The translations under genes were made by a program, and so were the position numbers. Positions 1-9,655 of a stretch of 64,000 nucleotides of DNA are shown here, one piece after another (the first letter of the stretch is position 1; each line of letters starts with the position of its first letter). Below the pieces are notes generated by a model. That model was not told the origin of the DNA, did not search any database, and saw only the letters and a list, made by a program, of their open reading frames with translations. This stretch comes from Inia geoffrensis (taxonomy: Eukaryota > Chordata > Mammalia > Artiodactyla > Iniidae). Location of the stretch: NCBI GenBank assembly GCA_036417435.1, contig CM070914.1:1488001-1552000 (forward strand), in the 5' to 3' direction.

Positions 1-1384
1 TATTCAAGGCAGAGTGTTTTCTCATGGCAGCTCACCCTCAGGGCCATGACAAAGAGTTCCTGGGGACATCGGATTCACCAGAAATGTGGTCCTGACGGTG
101 CTCCAGGACTCTGGAAATGTAGCTCTCCTCCCGGGACATGCGGTGTGCAGCCCGTCACTCGGCACGTACAGAGGCCCTCCGATGTACAGACCAGTGGGCC
201 TCCATGTGGCTCAGCCTTCCCACAGGGCTCTGGAGGTACTCAGTGAACTTGGAGGAAAAATGATGCACAACCGAGGGCCCTAGGAGTCCTCCAAAGGGTT
301 CTTCCTTTAAAATAAATCAGAACAGCGATGAAGATCTCATGGAGACAGTTGCATGCCTCCCTTTTTACACGGCTACTCAGGGTCTAACGTGGAGACGTGG
401 TCTCTCATTGTTTCACTTTAGTTCTAGAGACTGTCATGCTCACCACCACCGAGGCCATAGAAGCACCTTGTTTGGACAGAGCCAATTCATATTTTTCCCC
501 GAAGCATTCTTACAGCGTTGAGAGGCCTGTCAACAGCAGACAATGTCAGGTAGTTTCTAGGCAGCATGAATGGAGCCTTCAAATTGAGAAAACAAGTCTA
601 GTTCCAGCAGGCCCCGATTTCCACGCGCACACTCATCATACGTCCCTCGGGTTTCTAACAAGTCCAAAGGGAGACAAGGTTACCCAGTGTTTCCTTCCCT
701 GAATCAACTTGTCGAAGTAGGGTTTTGTGCATCATGCGAACTGCCTCAACCAAGCAACGCACTTGGTATGTGTGGGGCCGTCTGACTCTTCAAAAGTCTG
801 CAGTGCCACGGGAAGAGCAGGCCTGAAATTGCAGTCAGAACGCACGCTGACTCTCTCCTGGCGCCAGGGTGAGTTCAGGCAGGAGGCCGTACATGGAATG
901 CGAAGCCCAGGGTTTCTCTGAGTGCAGCTCAGACTAGGGTAATGGGTAAAATTTCGACGGCCTGAGGGACGTGCCAGAACGGTGTTCCTGAACATCTGTG
1001 AGTGCTGGGGTACTTAAGCTGCTCCAAAACAGAGTGCAGTGCGTTTCCCTACACTCAGCATACACAGAGTGGCTCCAAAGGGCTACGGGACTGGATGTTG
1101 CTCAACAGACACAGGTGGGCCTGGGAGTACTTAGTGTACTGTAACTGGCAGCAACAGGATGCCCACATGAGCCTCCTAGGTGTCTGTAAAATCATACTGC
1201 CATTTAAGATATGCAGAGCAGAGGTCACATGCTCATGGAAAGTGCTGGACACCTCCGTTCCTACAAGCAAATCAAAGCCTAACCTCCAGGCATGTGTTTA
1301 TGCTGGGTGCGCATTGTGACGCAGCATGGTAAGATGCTGACTTTCTCCTGGAGCACACTGACTTCACGTACGAGGTCTTCAAAG
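1..1384 (+). repeat. Unit copy 1 (type A, 1,384 bp)
   Basis: Intermediate A subtype: caaggcag, cggattcacc, gatgtacag. It has the 5-bp gain, seen as gtactgtaactgg near 1137. Private changes include aatcagaacagc, ttacagcgttgag, gaacatctg and ggcagcaacag. It has cagacaatg with an intact ccagcaggcccc, a combination otherwise rare. Confidence 0.97.
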
Positions 1385-2762
1385 TATTCAAGGCAGAGTG
1401 TTTTCTCATGGCAGCTCACCCTCAGGGCCATGACAAAGACTTCCTGGGGACATTGGACTCACCAGAAATGTGGTCCTGACGGTGCTCCAGGACTCTGGAA
1501 ATGTAGCTCTCCTCCCGGGACATGCGGTGTGCAGTCCGTCACTCGGCACGTACAGAGGCCCTCCGATGTACAGACCAGTGGGCCTCCATGTGGCTCAGCC
1601 TTCCCACAGGGCTCTGGAGGTACTCAGTGAACTTGGAGGAAAAACGATGCACAACCGAGGGCCCTAGGAGTCCTCCAAAGGGTACTTCCTTTAAAATAAA
1701 TCCCAACAGCGGTGAAGAACTCATGGAGACAGTTGCATGCCTCCCTTTTTACACGGCTACTCAGGGTTTAACGTGGAGACGTGTTCTCTCATTGTTTCAC
1801 TTTAGTTCTAGAGACTGTCATGCTCACCACCACCGAGGCCATGGAAGCACCTTGTTTGGACAGAGCCAATTCATATTTTTCCCCGAAGCATTCTTACAGG
1901 GTTGAGAGGCCTGTCAACAGCAGACAATGTCAGGTAGTTTCTAGGCAGCATGAATGGAGCCTTCAAATTGAGAAAACAAGTCTAGTTCCAGCAGCCCCGA
2001 TTTCCACGCGCACACTCATCATACGTCCCTCGGGTTTCTAACAAGTCCAAAGGGAGACGAGGTTACCCAGTGTTTCCTTCCCTGAATCAACTTGTCGAAG
2101 TAGGGTTTTGTGCATCATGCGAACTGCCTCAACCAAGCAACGCACTTGGTATGTGTGGGGCCGTCTGACTCTTCAAAAGTCTGCAGTGCCACGGGAAGAG
2201 CAGGCCTGAAATTGCAGTCAGAACGCACGCTGACTCTCTCCTGGCGCCAGGGTGAGTTCAGGCAGGAGGCCGTATATGGAATGCGAAGCCCAGGGTTTCT
2301 CTGAGTGCAGCTCAGACTAGGGGAATGGGTAAAATTTCGACGGCCTGAGGGACGTGCCAGAACGGTGTTCCTGAACCTCTGTGAGTGCTGGGGTACTTAA
2401 GCTGCTCCAAAACAGAGTGCAGTGCGTTTCCCTACACTCAGCATACACAGAGTGGCTCCAAAGGGCTACGGGACTGGATGTTGCTCAACAGACACAGGTG
2501 GGCCTGGGAGTACCTAGTGTACCTGGCAGTAACAGGATGCCCACATGAGCCTCCTAGGTGTCTGTAAAATCATGCTGCCATTTAAGATATGCACAGCAGA
2601 GGTCACATGCTCATGGAAAGTGCTGGACACCTCCGTTCCTACAAGCAAATCAAAGCCTAACCTCCAGGCATGTGTTTATGCTGGGTGCGCATTGTGACGC
2701 AGCATGGTAAGATGCTGACTTTCTCCTGGAGCACACTGACTTCACGTACGAGGTCTTCTAAG
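1385..2762 (+). repeat. Unit copy 2 (type A, 1,378 bp)
   Basis: A subgroup with caaagacttcc, gaagaactc and ccatggaag; ccagcagcccc has lost one G. Private changes are ggacattggac, gcagtccgtc, gacgaggtt, ggggaatggg and ccgtatatgg. Confidence 0.97.
2229..2713 (+). repeat. Ancient internal sub-repeat alpha (reference copy, 485 bp)
   Basis: This third of the unit begins at gctgactctctcctgg. It contains, in order, ccagaacggtgttcctga, cactcagcatacacagag (from 2435), gatgcccacatgagcc (from 2536) and ctcatggaaagtgctgg (from 2610). Each has a counterpart at nearly constant offset in beta (+483 to +488) and then in gamma. The 5-bp length polymorphism of the array lies here, just after gagtac(t)tag. Homology to beta is clear by eye: at the motif from 2435 about 18 of 25 positions agree with the standard form of beta. 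Confidence 0.8.
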
Positions 2763-3190
2763 TATTCAAGACAGAGTGTTTTCTCATGGCAGCTCACCCT
2801 CAGTGCCATGACAAAGAGTTCCTGGGGACGTCGGATTCACCAGAAATGTGGTCCTGACGGTGCTCCAGGACTCTGGAAATGTAGCTCTCCTCCCGGGACA
2901 TGCGGTGTGCAGCCCGTCCCTCGGCACGTACAGAGGCCCTCCGATGTATAGACCAGTGGGCCTCCATGTGGCTCAGCCTTCCCACAGGGCTCTGGAGGTA
3001 CTCAGTGAACTTGGAGGAAAAATGATGCACAACCGAGGGCCCTAGGAGTCCTCCAAAGGGTTCTTCCTTTAAAATAAATCCCAGCAGCGATGAAGATCTC
3101 ATGGAGACAGTTGCATGCCTCCCTTTTTACACGGCTACTCAGGGTCTAACGTGGAGACGTGGTCTCTCATTGTTTCACTTTAGTTCTAGA
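2714..3190 (+). repeat. Ancient internal sub-repeat beta (reference copy, 477 bp)
   Basis: Begins at gctgactttctcctgg. Counterparts of the alpha motifs follow in the same order: ccagaaatgtggtcctga, cctcggcacgtacagagg (from 2918; cactcggcacg in most copies), gatgcacaaccgaggg (from 3024) and ctcatggagacagttgc (from 3098). The pair gggagtacttagtg (alpha) and ggaggtactcagtg (beta) also aligns. The only canonical AATAAA hexamer I marked in the unit lies here. Confidence 0.8.
3073..3078 (+). promoter_or_regulatory. AATAAA hexamer (possible polyadenylation signal; one per unit)
   Basis: The context ctttaaaataaatcc contains a canonical AATAAA on the plus strand and is kept in every copy I checked. 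A matching hexamer is expected by chance about once in 4 kb, so its presence in a conserved repeat is not evidence of use. There is a T/G-rich stretch about 70-100 bp downstream. Confidence 0.25.
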
Positions 3191-3607
3191 GACTGTCATG
3201 CTCACCACCACCGAGGCCATAGAAGCACCTTGTTTGGACAGAGCCAATTCATATTTTTCCCCGAAGCATTCTTACAGGGTTGAGAGACCTGTCAACAGCA
3301 GAGAATGTCAGGTAGTTTCTAGGCAGCATGAATGGAGCCTTCAAATTGGGAAAACAAGTCTAGTTCCAGCAGGCCCCGATTTCCACGCGCACACTCATCA
3401 TACGTCCCTCGGGTTTCTAACAAGTCCAAAGGGAGACAAGGTTACCCAGTGTTTCCTTCCCTGAATCAACTTGTCGAAGTAGGGTTTTGTGCATCATGCG
3501 AACTGCCTCAACCAAGCAACGCACTTGGTATGTGTGGGGCCGTCTGACTCTTCAAAAGTCTGCAGTGCCACGGGAATAGCAGGCCTGAAATTGCAGTCAG
3601 AACGCAC
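3191..3607 (+). repeat. Ancient internal sub-repeat gamma (reference copy, 417 bp)
   Basis: This is the most diverged and shortest third. It opens with gactgtcatgctcacc, which stands in the place of gctgactttctcctgg. Later it carries cactcatcatacgtccctc (from 3392), tccaaagggagac (compare tccaaagggctac in alpha), catgcgaactgcctc (from 3495) and ctcttcaaaagtctgc (from 3548), in the same order as in alpha and beta. Offsets from beta are 474, 471 and 450 bp. The weaker match makes its boundaries less certain than those of alpha and beta. Confidence 0.65.
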
Positions 3608-3618
3608 GCTGACTCTCT

Positions 3619-3630
3619 CCTGGCGCCAGG
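3619..3630. other. 12-bp perfect palindrome (reference copy; one per unit)
   Basis: The motif cctggcgccagg equals its own reverse complement and contains a central CpG. It recurs in the same place in nearly every copy. It is changed to cctggcaccagg in copies 31 and 45, to cctggtgccagg in copy 28, and to ctggcgaagg, with one base lost, in copy 20. It could be a binding site for a dimeric protein, but nothing in the sequence shows this. Confidence 0.75.
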
Positions 3631-4141
3631 GTGAGTTCAGGCAGGAGGCCGTACATGGAATGCGAAGCCCAGGGTTTCTCTGAGTGCAGCTCAGACTACG
3701 GTAATGGGTAAAATTTCGACGGCCTGAGGGACGTGCCAGAACGGTGTTCCTGAACCTCTGTGAGTGCTGGGGTACTTAAGCTGCTCCAAAACAGAGTGCA
3801 GTGCGTTTCCCTACACTCAGCATACACAGAGTGGCTCCAAAGGGCTACGGGACTGGATGTTGCTCAACAGACACAGGTGGGCCTGGGAGTACCTAGTGTA
3901 CCTGGCAGTAACAGGATGCCCACATGAGCCTCCTAGGTTTCTGTAAAATCATACTGCCATTTAAGATATGCAGAGCAGAGGTCACATGCTCATGGAAAGT
4001 GCTGGACACCTCCGTTCCTACAAGCAAATCAAAGCCTAACCTCCAGGCATGTGTTTATGATGGGTGCGCATTGTGACGCAGCATGGTAAGATGCTGACTT
4101 TCTCCTGGAGCACACTGACTTCACGTACGAGGTCTTCTAAG

Positions 4142-5520
4142 TATTCAAGACAGAGTGTTTTCTCATGGCAGCTCACCCTCAGTGCCATGACAAAGAGTTC
4201 CTGGGGACATCGGATTCACCAGAAATGTGGTCCTGACGGTGCTCCAGGACTCTGGAAATGTAGCTCTCCTCCCGGGACATGCGGTGTGCAGCCCGTCACT
4301 CGGCACGTACAGAGGCCCTCCGATGTATAGACCAGTGGGCCTCCATGTGGCTCAGCCTTCCCACAGGGCTCTGGAGGTACTCAGTGAACTTGGAGGAAAA
4401 ATGATGCACAACCGAGGGCCCTAGGAGTCCTCCAAAGGTTTCTTCCTTTAAAATAAATCCCAGCAGCGATGAAGATCTCATGGAGACAGTTGCATGCCTC
4501 CCTTTTTACACGGCTACTCAGGGTCTAACGTGGAGACGTGGTCTCTCATTGTTTCACTTTAGTTCTAGAGACTGTCATGCTCACCACCACCGAGGCCATA
4601 GAAGCACCTTGTTTGGACAGAGCCAATTCATATTTTTCCCCGAAGCATTCTTACAGGGTTGAGAGGCCTGTCAACAGCAGAGAATGTCAGGTAGTTTCTA
4701 GGCAGCATGAATGGAGCCTTCAAATTGGGAAAACAAGTCTAGTTCCAGCAGGCCCCGATTTCCACGCGCACACTCATCATACGTCCCTCGGGTTTCTAAC
4801 AAGTCCAAAGGGAGACAAGGTTACCCAGTGTTTCCTTCCCTGAATCAACTTGTCGAAGTAGGGTTTTGTGCATCATGCGAACTGCCTCAACCAAGCAACG
4901 CACTTGGTATGTGTGGGGCCGTCTGACTCTTCAAAAGTCTGCAGTGCCACGGGAAGAGCAGGCCTGAAATTGCAGTCAGAACGCACGCTGACTCTCTCCT
5001 GGCGCCAGGGTGAGTTCAGGCAGGAGGCCGTACATGGAATGCGAAGCCCAGGGTTTCTCTGAGTGCAGCTCAGACTACGGTAATGGGTAAAATTTCGACG
5101 GCCTGAGGGACGTGCCAGAACGGTGTTCCTGAACCTCTGTGAGTGCTGGGGTACTTAAGCTGCTCCAAAACAGAGTGCAGTGCGTTTCCCTACACTCAGC
5201 ATACACAGAGTGGCTCCAAAGGGCTACGGGACTGGATGTTACTCAACAGACACAGGTGGGCCTGGGAGTACTTAGTGTACCTGGCAGTAACAGGATGCCC
5301 ACATGAGCCTCCTAGTTGTCTGTAAAATCATACTGCCATTTAAGATATGCATAGCAGAGGTCACATGCTCATGGAAAGTGCTGGACACCTCCGTTCCTAC
5401 AAGCAAATCAAAGCCTAACCTCCAGGCATGTGTTTATGCTGGGTGCGCATTGTGACGCAGCATGGTAAGATGCTGACTTTCTCCTGGAGCACACTGACTT
5501 CACGTACGAGGTCTTCTAAG
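4142..5520 (+). repeat. Unit copy 4 (type A, 1,379 bp)
   Basis: Same subgroup as copy 3, with cccagcagcg. Marked by aaaggtttcttcc, gatgttactcaac, ctagttgtctg and gcatagcag. The pair gttactc and ctagttgt recurs in copies 5 and 13. Confidence 0.97.
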
Positions 5521-6899
5521 TATTCAAGGCAGAGTGTTTTCTCATGGCAGCTCACCCTCAGGGCCATGACAAAGAGTTCCTGGGGACATCGGATTCACCA
5601 GAAATGTTGTCCTGACGGTGCTCCAGGACTCTGGAAATGGAGCTCTCCTCCCGGGACATGCGGTGTGCAGCCCGTCACTCGGCACGTACAGAGGCCCTCC
5701 GATGTATAGACCAGTGGGCCTCCATGTGGCTCAGCCTTCCCACAGGGCTCTGGAGGTACTCAGTGAACTTGGAGGAAAAATGATGCACAACCGAGGGCCC
5801 TAGGAGTCCTCCAAAGGGTTCTTCCTTTAAAATAAATCCCAACAGCGATGAAGATCTCATGGAGACAGTTGCATGCCTCCCTTTTTACACGGCTACTCAG
5901 GGTCTAACGTGGAGACGTGGTCTCTCATTGTTTCACTTTAGTTCTAGAGACTGTCATGCTCACCACCACCGAGGCCATAGAAGCACCTTGTTTGGACAGA
6001 GCCAATTCATATTTTTCCCCGAAGCATTCTTACAGGGTTGAGAGGCCTGTCAACAGCAGAGAATGTCAGGTAGTTTCTAGGCAGCATGAATGGAGCCTTC
6101 AAATTGGGAAAACAAGTCTAGTTCCAGCAGGCCCCGATTTCCACGCGCACACTCATCATACGTCCCTCGGGTTTCTAACAAGTCCAAAGGGAGACAAGGT
6201 TACCCAGTGTTTCCTTCCCTGAATCAACTTGTCGAAGTAGGGTTTTGTGCATCATGCGAACTGCCTCAACCAAGCAACGCACTTGGTATGTGTGGGGTCG
6301 TCTGACTCTTCAAAAGTCTGCAGTGCCACGGGAAGAGCAGGCCTGAAATTGCAGTCAGAACGCACGCTGACTCTCTCCTGGCGCCAGGGTGAGTTCAGGC
6401 AGGAGGCCGTACATGGAATGCGAAGCCCAGGGTTTCTCTGAGTGCAGTTCAGACTACGGTAATGGGTAAAATTTCGACGGCCTGAGGGACGTGCCAGAAC
6501 GGTGTTCCTGAACCTCTGTGAGTGCTGGGGTACTTAAGCTGCTCCAAAACAGAGTGCAGTGCGTTTCCCTACACTCAGCATACACAGAGTGGCTCCAAAG
6601 GGCTACGGGACTGGATGTTACTCAACAGACACAGGTGGGCCTGGGAGTACCTAGTGTACCTGGCAGTAACAGGATGCCCACATGAGCCTCCTAGTTGTCT
6701 GTAAAATCATACTGCCATTTAAGATATGCAGAGCAGAGGTCACATGCTCATGGAAAGTGCTGGACACCTCCGTTCCTACAAGCAAATCAAAGCCTAACCT
6801 CCAGGCATGTGTTTATGCTGGGTGCGCATTGTGACGCAGCATGGTAAGATGCTGACTTTCTCCTGGAGCACACTGACTTCACGTACGAGGTCTTCTAAG
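5521..6899 (+). repeat. Unit copy 5 (type A, 1,379 bp)
   Basis: Intermediate A: caaggcag with gattcacc and gatgtatag. It has aatgttgtcc (shared with copies 6, 10, 11). Private changes: ggaaatggagc, ggggtcgtctg and gcagttcagac. Confidence 0.97.
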
Positions 6900-8277
6900 T
6901 ATTCAAGGCAGAGTGTTTTCTCATGGCAGCTCACCCTCAGGGCCATGACAAAGAGTTCCTGGGGACATCGGATTCACCAGAAATGTTGTCCTGACGGTGC
7001 TCCAGGACTCTGGAAATGTAGCTCTCCTCCCGGGACATGCGGTGTGCAGCCCGTCACTCGGCACGTACAGAGGCCCTCCGATGTATAGACCAGTGGGCCT
7101 CCATGTGGCTCAGCCTTCCCACAGGGCTCTGGAGGTACTCAGTGAACTTGGAGGAAAAATGATGCACAACCGAGGGCCCTAGGAGTCCTCCAAAGGGTTC
7201 TTCCTTTAAAATAAATCCCAACAGCGATGAAGATCTCATGGAGACAGTTGCATGCCTCCCTTTTTACACGGCTACTCAGGGTCTAACGTGGAGACGTGGT
7301 CTCTCATTGTTTCACTTTAGTTCTAGAGACTGTCATGCTCACCACCACCGAGGCCATAGAAGCACCTTGTTTGGACAGAGCCAATTCATATTTTTCCCCG
7401 AAGCATTCTTACAGGGTTGAGAGGCCTGTCAACAGCAGACAATGTCAGGTAGTTTCTAGGCAGCATGAATGGAGCCTTCAAATTGAGAAAACAAGTCTAG
7501 TTCCAGCAGCCCCGATTTCCACGCGCACACTCATCATAAGTCCCTCGGGTTTCTAACAAGTCCAAAGGGAGACAAGGTTACCCAGTGTTTCCTTCCCTGA
7601 ATCAACTTGTCGAAGTAGGGTTTTGTGCATCATGCGAACTGCCTCAACCAAGCAACGCACTTGGTATGTGTGGGGCCGTCTGACTCTTCAAAAGTCTGCA
7701 GTGCCACGGGAAGAGCAGGCCTGAAATTGCAGTCAGAACGCACGCTGACTCTCTCCTGGCGCCAGGGTGAGTTCAGGCAGGAGGCCGTACATGGAATGCG
7801 AAGCCCAGGGTTTCTCTGAGTGCAGCTCAGACTAGGGTAATGGGTAAAATTTCGACGGCCTGAGGGACGTGCCAGAACGGTGTTCCTGAACCTCTGTGAG
7901 TGCTGGGGTACTTAAGCTGCTCCAAAACAGAGTGCAGTGCGTTTCCCTACACTCAGCATACACAGAGTGGCTCCAAAGGGCTACGGGACTGGATGTTGCT
8001 CAACAGACACAGGTGGGCCTGGGAGTACCTAGTGTACCTGGCAGTAACAGGATGCCCACATGAGCCTCCTAGGTGTCTGTAAAATCATACTGCCATTTAA
8101 GATATGCAGAGCAGAGGTCACATGCTCATGGAAAGTGCTGGACACCTCCGTTCCTACAAGCAAATCAAAGCCTAACCTCCAGGCATGTGTTTATGCTGGG
8201 TGCGCATTGTGACGCAGCATGGTAAGATGCTGACTTTCTCCTGGAGCACACTGACTTCACGTACGAGGTCTTCTAAG
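6900..8277 (+). repeat. Unit copy 6 (type A, 1,378 bp)
   Basis: The left part resembles copy 5 (aatgttgtcc). The right part switches to the cagacaatg, ccagcagcccc, catcataagtcc haplotype of copies 7 and 8. This suggests a recombinant between those two kinds of copy. Confidence 0.97.
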
Positions 8278-9655
8278 TATTCAAGACAGAGTGTTTTCTC
8301 ATGGCAGCTCACCCTCAGTGCCATGACAAAGAGTTCCTGGGGACATCGGATTCACCAGAAATGTGGTCCTGACGGTGCTCCAGGACTCTGGAAATGTAGC
8401 TCTCCTCCCGGGACATGCGGTGTGCAGCCCGTCACTCGGCACGTACAGAGGCCCTCCGATGTATAGACCAGTGGGCCTCCATGTGGCTCAGCCTTCCCAC
8501 AGGGCTCTGGAGGTACTCAGTGAACTTGGAGGAAAAACGATGCACAACCGAGGGCCCTAGGAGTCCTCCAAAGGGTTCTTCCTTTAAAATAAATCCCAAC
8601 AGCGATGAAGATCTCATGGAGACAGTTGCATGCCTCCCTTTTTACACGGCTACTCAGGGTCTAACGTGGAGACGTGGTCTCTCATTGTTTCACTTTAGTT
8701 CTAGAGACTGTCATGCTCACCCCCACCGAGGCCATAGAAGCACCTTGTTTGGACAGAGCCAATTCATATTTTTCCCCGAAGCATTCTTACAGGGTTGAGA
8801 GGCCTGTCAACAGCAGACAATGTCAGGTAGTTTCTAGGCAGCATGAATGGAGCCTTCAAATTGAGAAAACAAGTCTAGTTCCAGCAGCCCCGATTTCCAC
8901 GCGCACACTCATCATAAGTCCCTCGGGTTTCTAACAAGTCCAAAGGGAGACAAGGTTACCCAGTGTTTCCTTCCCTGAATCAACTTGTCGAAGTAGGGTT
9001 TTGTGCATCATGCGAACTGCCTCAACCAAGCAACGCACTTGGTATGTGTGGGGCCGTCTGACTCTTCAAAAGTCTGCAGTGCCACGGGAAGAGCAGGCCT
9101 GAAATTGCAGTCAGAACGCACGCTGACTCTCTCCTGGCGCCAGGGTGAGTTCAGGCAGGAGGCCGTACATGGAATGCGAAGCCCAGGGTTTCTCTGAGTG
9201 CAGCTCAGACTAGGGTAATGGGTAAAATTTCGACGGCCTGAGGGACGTGCCAGAACGGTGTTCCTGAACCTCTGTGAGTGCTGGGGTACTTAAGCTGCTC
9301 CAAAACAGAGTGCAGTGCGTTTCCCTACACTCAGCATACACAGAGTGGCTCCAAAGGGCTACGGGACTGGATGTTGCTCAACAGACACAGGTGGGCCTGG
9401 GAGTACCTAGTGTACCTGGCAGTAACAGGATGCCCACATGAGCCTCCTAGGTGTCTGTAAAATCATACTGCCATTTAAGATATGCAGAGCAGAGGTCACA
9501 TGCTCATGGAAAGTGCTGGACACCTCCGTTCCTACAAGCAAATCAAAGCCTAACCTCCAGGCATGTGTTTATGCTGGGTGCGCATTGTGACGCAGCATGG
9601 TAAGATGCTGACTTTCTCCTGGAGCACACTGACTTCACGTACGAGGTCTTCTAAG
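8278..9655 (+). repeat. Unit copy 7 (type A, 1,378 bp)
   Basis: caagacag/ctcagtgcc subgroup with aaaacgatgc, ctcacccccacc (seen only here and in copy 8), cagacaatg, ccagcagcccc and catcataagtcc. I found no difference from copy 8. Confidence 0.97.

Larger units (their letters stand above)
2763..4141 (+). repeat. Unit copy 3 (type A, 1,379 bp)
   Basis: Typical caagacag/ctcagtgcc/gatgtatag subgroup. It shares cccagcagcg with copies 4 and 33. Private changes: ggacgtcgg, gtccctcgg, gggaatagcagg and ctaggtttctg. Its gtttatgatggg near 4060 recurs only at 57904, in copy 42. Confidence 0.97.

Noticed and set aside
1539..1724. Minus-strand frames of 60-100 codons in each unit
   Set aside because: They lie opposite plus-strand frames, vary in length with single substitutions and resemble no protein I know.
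2332..2352. CENP-B box-like tttcgacggcctgaggg and ccccgatttccacgcgc (reverse sense)
   Set aside because: The first lacks the required A and the CGGG end of the core. The second matches only about seven of nine core positions. No perfect core was found in the copies checked.
3367..3381. CTCF-like ccagcaggcccc
   Set aside because: Only the first eight bases fit the usual core; the GGC part is missing, and some copies have lost a G in it.
3159..3464. Recurrent 101-codon frame present in most copies
   Set aside because: It begins at GTG, has no recognisable domain, shrinks to 86 codons in copies with the 1-bp loss, and overlaps other open frames. Its recurrence follows from conservation of the repeat.
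2229..3607. Sub-repeats as remnants of solo LTRs (length of about 460 bp, AATAAA)
   Set aside because: No TG...CA ends, target-site duplications or primer-binding sites are visible, and the AATAAA is in only one of the three sub-repeats.
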